NCBI GenBank assembly: GCA_031216915.1
Contig: CM062290.1
Span: forward strand, 164,030,453 to 164,094,452
Direction: 5' to 3'
DNA: 64,000 bases
Origin: Pictodentalium vernedei
Lineage: Eukaryota; Mollusca; Scaphopoda; Dentaliida; Dentaliidae
In this document: positions 1 to 12,205 of the stretch, piece by piece
Layout of the letters: the number at the start of each line of letters is the position of its first letter
Numbering within the stretch: position 1 is the first letter of the stretch
Translations under genes and position numbers: made by a program
Notes under the pieces: model-generated
Seen by the model: only the letters and a program-made list of their open reading frames with translations
Told to the model about the DNA's origin: nothing
The model's database searches: none

Positions 1-716
1 AGTGAATTCATACCTCAAAGGCTGAAACTTTTAAGAAATTAAGTATTTCTCAACCAAGAGGTTCATCCCCCCCTGATTTTTACAAATTTATTCTGAAAAT
101 AAGGGAATTTTCACAAATTTCAGCGAATTTTGTTGCTTGCAGTTCTCATCCCTATTGTTTACTGATAATGTTATAAGATATGCTTAACTCATGGTGACGA
201 CAAGACTGTTTGGAAAAGTTGAGCAAACTGAGACAAGTTAAACAAACCAGAATTACGAAAATTCACCTAGCTTCAGAAGAATTTATTCCAAAGTGTCTGA
301 CAGTACTCTTATGAACAGATCACCTGGAAATACAAGCAGTAGGCCTGGTGATCAAAATTGGGAAGGAGGGTCTTTAAAGACATGTAGGACTATGTCCTAT
401 TTTTAACCTCTCTGCACTGGAAAGGGAGGGGGGGGGGTGTTCTTAAATCAACAGCCAAAATCGCGACATCGATGCCGTAGCTGCGGCGGGTGGTGTGCAC
501 AAAATTCTAAGTTCATCAAGGGCCATAACTCCAAGAAAAATACTTGGAACAACACATGCATTGAACAGTGGCTAGACATCAATAAGATACACCTACATGC
601 CAAATATAAAGTCATTCCATGAAGTATTTCAAAAATTATTGAGTTTTGAAACTCTTTGGTCACAGACAAACTCGTTGGTCACAGACAGACCGGCCGACCG
701 ACATTGCCACTTATAG
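1..716. other. No gene; AT-rich with a G run
   Basis: I see no supported coding sequence. A G run lies near 425-437. The stretch from about 500 to 716 looks like the degenerate body of the hairpin-ended element that closes at 733, including a GACAGAC/GACCGAC stretch just before the hairpin. Short ORFs here have no recognisable domain. Confidence 0.5.
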
Positions 717-740
717 AGCTGCTAGTCGCAGCTAAAAATT
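696..740 (+). repeat. 3' end of a HINE-like element: hairpin plus TAAAAAT
   Basis: AGCTGC at 717-722 pairs with GCAGCT at 728-733 across a 5-nt loop, and TAAAAATT-like sequence follows. A GACAGACCGGCCGACCGAC stretch precedes it. The same layout (GAC-rich tract, hairpin ending in AGCT, then AAAAAT) recurs at 20926, 49991, 51722 and 53611, which suggests a shared type of 3' terminus. Assignment to Helentron-associated elements is inference from this architecture. Confidence 0.55.
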
Positions 741-1790
741 ATTGTTTATTTAACACTTAGGATAATACGAACATGAGCACCATTTGCCAAAACAAGAACA
801 CCCCCCCCCCCCCCTCCTGCCTAAAAAACCCAACTTGTGACCACTCAGTCGTGATTTCAAAATTATGTGGGTATGGGGGATGGGGGTTGTAGGTCGAAAT
901 ATTCAGGGGACGGTTTGATTCGGGGATGGGTGGGGTGAAAGCATTTGCCAGCCTTACGGCCTGGCAGCTGAAAGTCGGTTTGGATCAAATAGCGGGGACA
1001 GTTCGGATCAAAATGATGGGGGGTGATTTGGCCAGGGAACATGCAGAGCGATTCCCATCGTACTGAATAGCGAGTCACGGTCCACTGTATTTGTTATTGT
1101 TGAGAGTAGCTAGTGATATGAACGAGGCCTCAAAAATGAATTCGAAGGTTTTAAATTATAGTGAAAATTTGCTGCGAATTGCTTGTTAAAAATTCAGCTG
1201 GGAGACTGAGTGGTGTTATCGGTATGTGGATTTTTTATGGTGATTTTATGAACAGATTTATCCATCTTTTCCAAGTCGAATGAAGTCTCAGATATTAATT
1301 GGTAAAATGTTGGTGTCAAAACATTTTTTATTTATTTTTCCCCCCGAGTTCAACAATCGCGCCGAATAAATCATTTAAAAGACGATTATCCTGTTTGGCA
1401 GAGACTTTGATTTCACTGTCCAAGCTTCTTGTGAAAATTAAAACTGGTCATTTCGACAATTTTTTTGGCCTTTTTCTTTCATTGTCACTACTAATTTACC
1501 AGGCGAACCTGATTTGAAATGATATCGACGGATGTTTGAGTCCAGTTACAACACACTTCTTTTCCTAATGACATGGGTCGAAGATCAAAGTTAACAACCT
1601 CGTGAATAGCGCACTACATTTTGCGTTACATAGTGCAGAAGTTTTCACATGTTTAACAAGGTTTATTTGACTGTTCTGCACTGATAGTGCATTAACTAAC
1701 AAGCGTTTTCTGCACTAGACGTGACAGGACTTCTAATTTTAACTGTAGATCAAGTATCTGTTACCTAATTAATACTACTGCATAGTGCAT
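740..1790. other. No gene; C run and short repeats
   Basis: A long C run lies around 791-812. The motif TAGTGCA recurs several times between 1600 and 1800. I found no ORF with a recognisable product. Confidence 0.5.
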
Positions 1791-3206
1791 ACCATATTTG
1801 GTTCAAATTGGCCAACTAGTTTGGAAAACAGAAATTGGTGTAAGGCCAAGTATTTCGTTCCTCTCCGCACAACCACAAGTATTGCCCAAGAAACATTCTT
1901 CAAACAGATTTGAATCTTCAGGACACAAGAAAGTTGAATATGAAATTTCAATGCGTTGTGACTGATGGTTTAAGAGAAGAAGATTTTGATTTAAGTAATT
2001 TGGGGCTTTTAGGGCACTGCCCTCTGCCCACACTGCTCAATAACTTCAATCAGGCAAACCTGAAGGGGAATCCTCAAAGATAATTTGTATCATGTTTGCT
2101 TGCGTTCTGTTCAATGGTTATGAAGAAAAAACCTGGTTTGAGCCCAAATATGAATCCACAGACATGATTTGACCAATGTGGAATCTGCCCAAACCTCCTC
2201 CCACCCCCAAGCCACCTCCCCCCCCATCCCCTCACACACACTCAAACTACCTGAGGATACTGAACCCCAAATATGAAAATATTTAGACTAGTGGGTCTGC
2301 AGAAGACTTTTTAAACAATTTTTTCTTAAAATTCAGTTTGAACAAACTTGAATTTGCCACACCCACTGCTTCCCCCCCCCCCCCCCATCCCATCAAATAT
2401 TTTCATCACATTGCACCAAGATAAATGTGGGCCCACATGGATAGCCCAAATATAAAAAAACAGGGGATTTGAATCAATGTGAATCTGATAACACTAAGGA
2501 TGTTGTACACCAAATATCAGAAGATTTAGATTGGTGGTTCTGAATGAGAGATCGTTTTAATTTTTGACAACATTTTTCCCATTACCAACAGTGTTGAAAT
2601 GGGCATCTCCATATCATGGTACTCTATGATAAAGCCATTTGCAATTTTTTATGCCAATTCAATTCCTCTTGTCTTATGGATGCTTCAAACCAAATAACAA
2701 TTTTCTCTTCCATACAGTTTGAAAAATGGGCACTCGGGATTCAGGATGTTTTTTGCATGAATCAAGCAAGGATTTTGGATCCAATAATACTTCCTACCAA
2801 ACTGGGTTCAAATTGTGCCATCCGTTCTGAAAATAGAAACTTTGGGCGATGCCAAGAATTTTGCCACTCCCAAAAACACCTGAAAATATTGCCCCTCAAA
2901 CTTCCCTTGAATAAATTTTAGTATACACCACAAAATGAAGCTGAATACCAAATATCAACTGCATGAATTTTTTTCTTTAATTTTAGGCAATTTTGTCCCG
3001 AACACTCCCTGTGGGTTGGTGGAGAGGGGGAAGCACATTGATTTTAACAAAACTAAGTTGCCCATCCTCACTCATAACTCCCATGAAATTTAACTGGAAT
3101 TAGGCCAGTAGTTATGGAGGAGGAAACTCAAATACCACCTTCACACCAGTCAACAATGAAGAGTAATCAGTATAATTCACGTTAACTTTCAGTCAGGTGA
3201 GCTAAC
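1790..3206 (+). repeat. Tandem-core element A, copy 1 (HINE-like)
   Basis: Degenerate units repeat phrases such as 'ACCAAATATC', 'TTCAAATTG' and 'ATTCTGA..GGTGGTTCTGA'. The block around 2796-3060 closely matches 20500-20770 in order and wording, including the Pu/Py-rich 'CCACTCCC' stretch, so the two belong to one family. The 3' end near 3195-3206 reads GGTGAGCTAACAATG, with a weak upstream partner, like the other hairpin ends. C runs interrupt it near 2217-2226 and 2373-2387. No coding function is expected: non-autonomous elements of this type rely on a rolling-circle transposase supplied elsewhere. Confidence 0.55.
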
Positions 3207-3329
3207 AATGAAATTTTGGAAACTCTCCAGGTAATTTGGCGACAAATTACAAGATTTTTTAGTCTATCAACAGGAGTTTACTCTGTCACCCATATGCAGC
3301 TACATGTAGTATCATCACTGTAGGGGATA

Positions 3330-5160
3330 ATACTTCCACTTCAAGCTTTTCAAAATCTCTTCTGAATGTGGAGCCGCAAAATTCGCAAATATGTGAACAT
3401 TCATTTGTCTGTGAGCATATCTAAAAAGTTTTATTCAAGTCAACTGAGAAATTACAAAGAGTAGCACACCTAGAAGTTTCGTACAGCAATGTATATCAAA
3501 TCTAACTTCAGGAAGAGATACGCTGAACAGAATTGTTACAGCCTAAAACTTTGAAATATGCATGTGTCCACTTACAAGTCAACATGTACAAAAAATTTCA
3601 TCAAACTCAAATCATCTACGTAGGCAGAAGAATTTATACAGAAATCTATATTAAACAATCTAATATCAACAGGAGGTAGCCTTGTTAAAATTACTGCTAA
3701 TTAAAACTTCTGGAATATATGCACGTTCCCTTGTTAGTGGTAATATTTGAGAAGTTTCATCGATCTTGGCTCACTAACTCCTTGTATGCTGCTGGCGGAT
3801 ATTGCTGCCAGGACAGGATTTCTCTTGTCACTTTATAAGTATAATTAGAGTGCATTTAATCAAATTTTCTGACTGTAAATTGCATGTATTTTTGCACCAA
3901 TGATTTCTTGAGCTAAATTTAGATGAATTTTTCATCAAATCTTGTCATGGGAGCTCTGAAGCAACTAGAGTTGATGAAAAATATCTTGAAAATATAAGAG
4001 TTAATGCAGGAGTTTCACATGCAAGAATGCAGGCTTGTCATTTTGAAAATTACAGGAGGGCAATTATGGTTCGCCTCAAATCACCCCAGGAGGGCCATTT
4101 TGTTTCAGCTTGCTGGGAAGACAACTAATATCATTTTAAGGTACATGGTTTTTGTAATTATGATGTACGTCATCATGAAATATATAGATGCAGGCTTGAA
4201 TATTTGAATGCAAGAAACCAGGTTACCCATGACACTCACTAACTCTGAGTGTTAAAGTTATCTTGCATCCAAATATCCCAGCCAGATTTGGGGGGGGGGG
4301 GGGGGGGATGAATCGTGCTGGGTTTGATTTTGGGATGAAACATTCCAGGCGAATTGTCAGGGGTCAAACTGGCTTGGAGATGATACATCCCATAATCACG
4401 TGTGACATGAGAGTTGTCACAGTCTGATGTATAATGTAATAACTAATTACAGCTTTGGAATTGGCAGACCTCTCACTTGTATTTGGAAAGCTACTTACTT
4501 CTCTGGGTGACTGTGTCAACGACATACCACAAACTTCACAAATTGCACTTTGTTACCTCCTTCAATCATCGAAAATTGCCGTTCGAGGCAGCCGATTTTG
4601 AGGTGTCTTTGACTGAATTAATGGGCCACATTAACTGGGGTTAGGCGGACATTTACCGTCTCTGGAATTTTGAGCTCAGACGGGCAACTGCGGCCCGGGG
4701 CGATCAGCCACCTCAAAATGACAAGCCTGAGAATGTTATGTAGAAATCTATATTAATCTTCAGGTCGCCATACAGCCACAAACTGGCCCTTTTATATTGC
4801 TCTTAAAAAGTGGTCCCACACATATTCTTCACTGAGAACTCTTCTGGTGGGATGCATTATCTTTACGGTGTTTTTACATCATTGTTGGCTACCTGTAGAA
4901 AAATGTGAGAACACTGTTTAGTCATCTACAGCTGTATACATATATATACTACTATATACAGAAGTTATTAAAGCAAAATTAATCTGCAGACCTAAGGGTT
5001 AAAGGGGAGATAATCTGGTTCAAATCACTGCAGAATAAAAATTTGGAGATATGTGCATGTTCACTTGTTAATGGTCATGTTTGAGACCTTTTATCAAAAT
5101 CAGTTTATTGTTCATTGATGCAGAAGTTATGTACATAAGAATCTCAAATTTGTACTGAAG
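3330..5160 (+). repeat. Degenerate tandem units interrupted by a MITE
   Basis: Weakly similar units share the phrases 'GTGTCCACTTACAAGT', 'CGTTCCCTTGTTAGTGG' and 'TGTTCACTTGTTAATGG' followed by 'TTTGAGA..TTTCATC'. They lie on both sides of the MITE at 3773-4004, which suggests one old tandem-core element split by it. The stretch 4240-4740 shows only a G run (4291-4307) and a short hairpin, ACACTCA (4232-4238) with TGAGTGT (4246-4252). No gene seen. Confidence 0.4.
3773..4004 (+). mobile_element. piggyBac-like MITE, copy 1
   Basis: About 230 bp, matching 31952-32191 along most of its length: 'CTTGTATGCTGCTGG' near the left end, 'TGATTTCTTGAG', then 'CATCAAATCTTGTCATGG' and 'GATGAAAAATAT' near the right. 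The right boundary reads TAAGAGTTAA and the left CTAACTCCTT, so the TTAA target typical of piggyBac is intact on the right and mutated on the left. There is no transposase. The internal palindrome is eroded compared with the 32.1 kb copy. Confidence 0.6.
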
Positions 5161-5184
5161 GCATGGTAAATGGTTTTGTGTTCA

Positions 5185-5252
5185 GAAGTTATATTCAGTT
5201 AACAGGGTTATTCAGTTAAATGATATCCAATTAAATGGGCTCCACTGTATTC
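5185..5252 (+). repeat. End of a Tigger/pogo-like MITE
   Basis: The phrases ATTCAGTTAACAGGG and GGGCTCCACTGTA mirror the terminal sequence TACAGTGGAGCCC at 17996-18008 in opposite orientation. This is therefore the right-hand end of a member of the same TA-flanked family. I could not place its left end. Confidence 0.5.
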
Positions 5253-5549
5253 AAACAAGAAAAAATATATTACTGGATCATCTCCCTTAATGTGCTAATA
5301 ATAATAACATGAAGGCACCCTTGTAACTCTTAGTTATGATTTTCTGGGTCTAAGTTTGAGGTACCCTGCCACTGACAATGTCATATTTTGCAAATGAAGT
5401 AGGGCTGAAATGATTAATTGTGAAACAAAAGCATTGCAATTCATTCTCAGACAATATGAATCACAATTTGCTTGCATGGTATCAGGACACATGTGGGCCC
5501 AGAATTTCATGAATATGAAAAATTTATAACAATTTTAATATTTTTAATA

Positions 5550-5735
5550 CTTACCAATGGCCCAGACTAGCTGGTGCAACCCAATTTATTACCAGGGCCA
5601 AACACAAATTTTGAATTCCCCAAAATTTGCCAAAAAACTTAAAAACGAGAAGACCAGTATGGTCCTCCATACTTTTGTGCAATGCGCAACTTGTTGTCAA
5701 GGACAACAATAGGCTACCGCCATCTTGTCATTCTT
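5550..5735 (+). repeat. DIRS inverted terminal repeat, 3' side
   Basis: Reverse complement of 12009-12205. The outermost motif is CCAATGGCCCAGACTAGCTG; the inner end includes TTGTTGTCAAGGACAACAAT. Similarity is high with scattered substitutions. The other copy has about ten extra nt in a G-rich stretch. Confidence 0.9.
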
Positions 5736-5821
5736 TATTGTTGTGCCTGTTAAATGTTATTAAGAACTGTAATATAACTCAGCGGGGAGGAAGGAGTGTC
5801 TACTCCAGGGAGGGCCATCCC

Positions 5822-5905
5822 CGTCTGGGCCATTGGTAAGTATTAAAAATATTAAAATTGGTATAAATTTTTCATATTTTTCCATTATACCAATGGCCCA
5901 GACCA
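5822..5905 (+). other. DIRS internal complementary region (circle-junction template)
   Basis: 5822-5876 is the reverse complement of 5513-5567 with about one mismatch. The adjoining ~30 nt (5877-5905) is the reverse complement of the far right end of the element (about 12187-12222). The two terminal sequences thus sit head to head inside the element, as known for DIRS elements, where this region guides joining of the two ends into a circle. Confidence 0.8.
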
Positions 5906-6401
5906 GCTGAGAATAGTAAACAGGCAGGCGGGCCCAGTACTTGATATTCATTGCTCTTATTACAGAAAAAACAATGAAAATATAGGTGTAACTCTATTTA
6001 AGGCCTAGCATAACCCATTATGCTAATTTGATAAAGGAAGCTAAAATATAAAGAAGTCCAGAGAAATGAGACTATAAATCATTAAAAGTGTCCGAGTATT
6101 GTATAGTAAAGCTCGTCTTGACACATGACATATACAATAACGCTTCACATCGAGGTACACATTAAAAGCATATAATACATTGAAAATTGCTTCATACCAA
6201 GCTACACATTAAAACTACCATAGCACCGACCCCAGGATACTATCACTGAAGGAGGTATGTCCATACTTTTCACTATAAAGCCAGATGACTATTTGGAAAT
6301 ACCACCCCCCCCCCCCCCCCTTCCCCTTGTTTTGAAAGTAACTGCACTTCAAAACGAAGAGGGTAGCAGACTGGAGACAGTGCTAGAGCAGAATGAAAAT
6401 C
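5906..6401 (-). other. DIRS 3' untranslated region
   Basis: Non-coding stretch between the internal complementary region and the end of the recombinase frame. It holds a C run at about 6303-6320 and repeated 'ACATTAAAA..CAT' phrases between 6150 and 6215. No other feature seen. Confidence 0.6.
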
Positions 6402-7856
6402 CTAATTAGAATGGACGCTATTCTGAGCTACCGATAACGGTCCTAAAGATCTGAGATTATCCGAAATTGATTCTAAATCTCAAAGATAAAATTTGGTAAA
6501 AGTCGTCTGTTGTGTCCAATAAGCTGCTTGCATCAAATCCCTCAAAGAAGTATTACTAGCATACGCACAAGAAGCTAAGCCTCTAACTTCGTGAGCTGAA
6601 ATCTTATAAGCTATTCTCTGATTCACAGACAAAGCATTATAAGCTGACCGAAAAGCTAACTGAATCCATCTAGATATGGAATGAACAGAAATATCATTTC
6701 TGTTAGGAAGAAGAGAAAGAAATAACCTCTTACTACCTCTTCTAATAAAACTAGAACGCTCCTTATAAATCTTAAGTGCTCTTACTGGACACAACAAAGG
6801 TCTCTGACCATCTGAAGATGGTAATGCTTTAATAAGAATAGGACTAAGCCATTTGTCCGGAACCTGATTCTTAGCTAAGAATCCCACTTTCATAGTGAGA
6901 GTAATAGAATTACCAACACTACGATAATGAGAGTCTTCAACAGACAAAGCATGAAGCTCACTAACTCTTCCAGCTGTCGCAAACGCTAAGAGAAAAACCA
7001 TTTTATAAGTAAGAAATTTAAACTCAATATTATTTAATGGTTCAAAAGGTGCTTCCTGAAGTTTCAGAAGAACCCAAGCTAAATTTCACTTAGGGACTAG
7101 TCTCAAGGTACAAGGTCTATTCACAGAGAAGTTCCTCATTAATTTATTTAAAGATAAATCTGACCCAATGTTTAATTTTCCTTGGTGTGCATAGGTCTCA
7201 GAAAGCATAGACCTATAGCCCTTAATAGTGACTGGCTGTAGCTTAACTTCATCAAAAAGATAAATAAAAAAGTTAGCTAATTGAGGAATAGTTAGGTTAA
7301 AAAAATCAATCAATTGTGATTCACACCAACGAACAAAAACCTTCCACTTCGCTTCATAATTTAATGAAGAGGAGGTCCTCCTACAGTTAGAAATTGCGTC
7401 CACTGCTCGTCTGGAAAACTGTTTTCCGTGCAAGAAGGACCACACAATGGAAAAACGTGAAGGTTGAGGCCTTCCAGATTGTGATGAAGCTGATGGAGTT
7501 TCTCCTGTGTCAGAAGATCCCGGAGGGGTGGGTGGTAACTTCCATGGAACATCCCAAAGAAGTTCCCGGAGAAGATTTATCCACGGTCTGTGAGCCGAGA
7601 GACTTGCAACCAGAAGAATCTTGCAAGAAGACTGTTTTATCTTTAGCAAGACCTGTTGAATGAGGGGAGCTGGAGGGTAAGCATACCTTATTATCCCGTT
7701 CCACGAAATTGACAGAGCGTCAACTGCATAAGCCTGAGGGTCCGGGCATGGAGACACAAACGTCTGTAACTGATTGTTCAGACTCGTGGCAAAAAGATCG
7801 ATCATTGGATGTTCCCACTGGAAGCAAATCTGATTGAAGACAGATTTTTTTAACAT
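6402..7856 (-). pseudogene. DIRS tyrosine recombinase with upstream linker
   Basis: Tyrosine recombinase that would join the circular cDNA to the target by strand exchange in the nucleus. The N-terminal part (7086-7856) starts in the DIRS region after RNase H ('DLFATSL', 'DPQAYAVDALS') and continues into the SAM-like core-binding domain ('KWKVFVRWCESQ', 'TIKGYRSML'). The catalytic part (6402-7085) shows the first Arg in GRVSELHAL, the HxxR box as HEVR, and the nucleophile Tyr in FTKFYL. Two in-frame TGA codons break it: 7086-7088, just before the catalytic domain, and 6480-6482, directly after the catalytic Tyr. The frame then runs on to TAG at 6402-6404 with the expected C-terminal 'LGPLSVAQ' ending. 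The first TGA sits where this family usually has Trp and the second where Arg is usual (family knowledge). The frame is otherwise clean, so decay is slight. Confidence 0.85.
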
Positions 7857-9480
7857 CCATTCTGAAGGTAGCAGGTGATCCTTTCTCGATAGAGTCTGCT
7901 ATTACATTGAGACGACCTGGAATATGACAAATCGATATCAGAATCTGATTCTCTTGAGAGAAAAGAATCTTTTCGGTGAGATTCAACAGCTGGACGGAAT
8001 GAGTACCTCCCTGATTCCGAATATAGGCTACTACTGTTGAATTGTGCGACAGAATTTGAACATGTGAGTTTATTACTTGACTGAGCCAATGATTTAGAGC
8101 TAACCAAATTGCCCTCATTTCTTTGTAGTTTATATGGGACACAAGAAACTGACTCTCCCATAAACCGTGACACACTTGATCGCCCGGAATCAGAGAAGCA
8201 CCCCAACCCTCTTGACTGGCGTCCGTCATGATTATGAATGACGGCTCCTGAATCTGAAGCGGTATTCCCTGGGATAACCACTGGATATCTGCCCAAATTT
8301 GAAGATGATGTTTTACCGACTGTGTTAAAACAATTGGACTGTCCAACAACTGACGTTTTACCCTCCAATTCTGTATTAGATAAATTTGAAGTGGACGAGT
8401 GTGCAAACGACCTAGCGACATTAACTCTGTGGTGGCGCCGCAAAGACCTAACAGCCACATAAACTCTCTTGCAGTAATGACTTGTGCGTTTATGCAGTAT
8501 TTTGCGTAAAGAGAAACTAATTTTGCTCTTGCTACCGGCAAACTGACTCGATTGTTTTGAGTATAGAAACTCATTCCCAGATGAACAAACGACCTCGTCG
8601 GCATTAAATCCGACTTGTCGACATTGATTATAAAACCTAGGCATCGTAGCAGCGATAGCAGACTCTGAACGTTGCTTTGAAGAGCATGAAAATTTTTGTA
8701 CCTTTGAAGAATGTCGTCCAGTTATGCCGACGTCATCGAAGCCAAGTGTGCTCTGAAATGGCTCATCACCGCATTCATCACCTGAGTGAACGCCCACGGA
8801 GCAAGGTTCAGGCCAAAACACATTTCTCTGAACTGGTATACCTTTCCTTGAACCGCGAAACGGGATTATTTCCGAAAAGCCAGATGAATCATGATGTGAA
8901 AATACGCGTCCTTCAAATCTATACTTGCGGCGTAATCGTTTACTTGGATGCTGCCTCTCACCGATCGAATTGTCTCCATATAAAATCTTGGAGCAATTAT
9001 TAGCTTGTTTATCCAACTGAAATCGATGACCGGCCTGTACAAGCCATCTGGCTTCGGTACAAGAAAAAGATGACTGTAGAAACCCTTTGAATTGGGATTC
9101 TCTATGACCTCTACCTCCTTTTGTAGGAGAGAGTCTACTGCTGAAATCAAAGCCTCTCTCTTTGTTATATTTTGTGGAAGGCTCACAAAACGCGGAATCC
9201 GTGTTAGTGGAGGTTTTCTCCGGAACGAAAGACGTAGACCATTTTTCACAACGTCTCGAACCCAAAGATCCTGAGTTATTTTGTTCCAGTTGCTTGCGAA
9301 TTTTGAAAGCCTTCCGCCAACAGGAGAACAGTAGAGGTCGAAATCTTCATTTGTAGGACTTACGAGGCTTATACGAAGAGAAACCTCATGAAGCTCTCGC
9401 ACCCCTCTGTGACATCGGTGTGGGGTTACGCGTTTCGTTATTATCCGACTGCACCATCCCCTTATTGAAATCGCTCCCAT
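7720..9480 (-). pseudogene. DIRS reverse transcriptase / RNase H
   Basis: Polymerase ORF starting at ATG 9480, overlapping the last 19 nt of gag in another frame. RT motifs in order: 'GFYSHLFLVPKPDG', 'RPVIDFSWINKLI', 'ASIDLKDAYFHI', 'LNLAPWAFTQVMN', LDD, then 'FVHLGMSF'. RNase H follows with MTDASQEGWGAS, 'NYKEMRAIWLAL', 'LSHNSTVVAYIRNQGG' and 'HIPGRLNVIADS'. Two in-frame TAA codons break it, at 8866-8868 (after HLAFRK) and 8722-8724 (immediately before the catalytic LDD). Both are positions where the family normally has Tyr, so each is one base from sense. A one-base loss near 7885-7891, in the conserved motif after IADS, moves the downstream part into the frame used by the recombinase ORF. 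The long serine-rich ORF at 7850-9265 in another frame is a shadow. Confidence 0.88.
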
Positions 9481-11421
9481 TTCGAGCCACCACGCCCACG
9501 ATTAGCTTCAAAAGCGGCACGGGCTGAGAAAAATTTACCTTTCCGAGGACTACCACCTGTGGAAGGCTGAGGTTGTGAAGCTGAGCACAACAAAAGCTGA
9601 CTTGTAGCTTTCTTAGAAGCATCTTCAAATACAGCTTTTAGCTTATCATGGAATAATGAAGAGCCCGAAATGGGAGCGGCCCTTAGAGAGCTCTTAACAC
9701 TGTCGTCAGTCAATAAATGACATAGATTTATGGGCAGCATCACGCCTGACCAACTCTAAATTCGCTACTGAAAGAGCAGAGTGGGATGTTGTATACATGA
9801 TGGCGTGAGAGAGCACTGTCAAAGGAGATAACAACTCCTGTAAGCTCTCAGATTCCAGATTGCCGGCCAGTGCCCTGCAAATATGATCTGCATAAGACAT
9901 AGCGTCCAAAATACTTCTGCAAGATTCAATGCAAGTATCTATAACATAAGAACTGACGCTACACGATGACGGAAGAGACATACCTAAGTCCCTAGCTCCA
10001 TCATCCAATCGCAGAGGAGCTCTTGGAATCTTATTCTCGCCTACCGTATTTAAGAAGGTATTGCCTCTAAACGGTAGGTGAAGGTTCCTTTCCGAAAGGA
10101 AAGAACTTTTTCTAGCCTGAGCCAGGTCAGCAATAGCCTCGTCACAACAATCAAATGCATCTAACGCTTGGACTGATTGAGACGGATACAGAAGGATACT
10201 TTCCTTTGACTTAATGACCTCCCTGTCTAAAGAAAACAGGCGCTTGGCTCTAGAAGGCGCAGAACTCTGACTAGAAGGAATTAATTCAAGTGAAAAATCC
10301 TGCAGGAACCTTATAGTTTCCATATGCTGCTCAGCCAAAGATGTAGTGTCAGTCTCGTCTTCATCAAACTCCCTAACACTACCAGCTAGAGGTTCCTTGT
10401 CTGGTCTATTATCGGCATACTGTTTATTTGAGGAAACCCTTCTTTCTGCCGATCCAGCACCGTCCAAATCATCCGAAGTGGAGATCGATGACGGCCGCAT
10501 ATTATGCTGCTGGGAGTCTGCAATTAGCTGGGCAATTTGCTCCAGCAATTCCGTATTTGAGGCTATGTTCACCCCCGTTCTACGCTTTTTTGGCTCCGGA
10601 AGGTGATCTGACACAGCGCCCTGTGTCCATCTTTTTGAAAAAGACGTTTGCCTCGAAATGCTAGCCTTAGAGAGAGCCGGATCCTGGCTCTGACTCTCTA
10701 CCTCTGGATCTTGCCAGCTAGCATGCGGTCTACTGTGCTGAGTCCTGGAAACGGACGAAGAAGAGGCTCTTATATCAAAATTACTGCCAGCCGCACTGGC
10801 AGAGAAAGGTACATCAGAAACAACTGGCTCCGAAGCATTTTCTACCGGACTACCAGCGGAACTGGCAACAAAAGTCGAATCTTTCTGTTTTGTCCCCAAA
10901 ACAGAAGAATGCTTCGCTACTGATGCACCTTTCAATTTGACCGGCCTCTTCCCCTTATGTGCCGTCGTCTGAACAGAGGACTGTCTTTCATCCTCTGTAT
11001 CCTGGACCGCTACGGATTTTCCCGGTACTGAAGCACAAATTAAAGGGTCCGTTACACCGGTCAAGCTAGTTGACCGTCTGCTTGCCCGAGGTACCGAGTA
11101 TTCTGCGATACCTTGTAAATCAACATGCTTTGTATCTGAAGACGACGGCAGCACAGAACTTGATGTTATACTATGACCAATACCATGTTCTTGTTCCTCT
11201 GAAATGGAAACTAAATTTTGATTAGTTACCTTAAGCGAAAGCACCGAAATCGGTGCTTCGCCAACACATACTTAAGTTCAGAGGGAATTCCATCACTTGG
11301 AATCCCAAGAACAGCAAGTTGCACAGGTACCATCTTTCGAGCAACGAGTGCAAGCCAAACATGAAGAATGAGAATCAAGAGAGGACTTCTTCCTCTTACA
11401 TTTCGAACATGAGGACTTCAT
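9462..11421 (-). pseudogene. DIRS gag-like protein
   Basis: The start is placed at ATG 11421, opening 'MKSSCSKCKRKKSS' and a Cys-rich stretch (CLACTRCSKDGTCATCC) that resembles the N-terminal zinc-binding region of DIRS gag proteins. The frame is then hit by three stops between about 11270 and 11295 but remains open from 11276 to 9706 as a Ser-rich, low-complexity protein, ending 'RRDAAHKSMSFID'. A frameshift near 9715 leads to the C-terminal piece (9462-9743) with 'SLRAAPISGSSLFHDKL' and a Gly/Arg-rich tail (NRGRGGSKW) suited to nucleic-acid binding. A perfect hairpin (CGAAAGCACCGA with TCGGTGCTTCG, 11236-11260) lies in the damaged N-terminal part. Confidence 0.75.
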
Positions 11422-12008
11422 AATACACACATGCCCGAGGTAAAAATTTAAACTGAATAGGAGCCGGTAACCAAGTCCAAAACAGGCACAACAAAGGCCC
11501 AGGTCAGACAACCGGTATCCCAATAATACCCTTAACAATAGAAAAACTTCCCAGAAGATTCCCCACAGAGAAGGGTAATGGCAAACAGACACGTCCGACT
11601 AAGTCAAAAATAACCGGTACGTGACAAAGGGGGTACGAATAATCCACATTCCGTAAATTATCTAAGATTTTTAAGAAGAATTTTAATTGATAACAAATTC
11701 GCAAACAGCAATTAGTTCTTAAAAATCTAATGAGAGGATTCAAGGGGAAAAAGGTGAACATTGAACACACACATATGATAAACAAAGAATGAACAAATCA
11801 AGTGCATATCCAGAAAACGGGAAGAACAAGAAATATTATTTAATTTCAATAAAGTTATAGCCCTGATGTTCAAAAACTCAATGTCTATATTCAGCCACAT
11901 TCTGCTGCAATTATTCCACCATTCCACTTCAAAACCGTGTCTGGCTACATTATACTTTAGGATTTTAGAGCACAAAAGTCAGGATACGTGTTGATCTGAC
12001 ATGGGCCA
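11422..12008 (-). other. DIRS 5' untranslated region
   Basis: No coding domain was recognised between the gag start and the 5' ITR. Short ORFs here (for example 11504-11785) carry no known motif. In DIRS elements the promoter lies in or beside the ITR; I see no clear TATA box. Confidence 0.6.
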
Positions 12009-12205
12009 AACAACAGAATGACAAGATGGCAGTAGCCTATTGTTGTCCTTGACAACAAGTTGCGCATTGCGCAGATGTATGGAGGACCATACTGGTCTTC
12101 TCGTTTTTAAGTTTTTTGGCAAATTCTGGGGGGTTTGGGGGATTCAAAATTTGTGTTTGGCCCTGGTAATAAATTGGGTTGCACCAGCTAGTCTGGGCCA
12201 TTGGT
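12009..12205 (-). repeat. DIRS inverted terminal repeat, 5' side
   Basis: Inverted copy of 5550-5735. The outer end reads CTAGTCTGGGCCATTGG. The adjoining GTATAGTGGAAAAATAT (to 12222) matches the second half of the internal complementary region, which fixes the right boundary. Confidence 0.9.

Noticed and set aside
7850..9265. 471-codon serine-rich ORF on the minus strand
   Set aside because: It overlaps the DIRS RT/RNase H in another frame of the same strand and shows no domain. The overlapping frame carries all RT and RNase H motifs.
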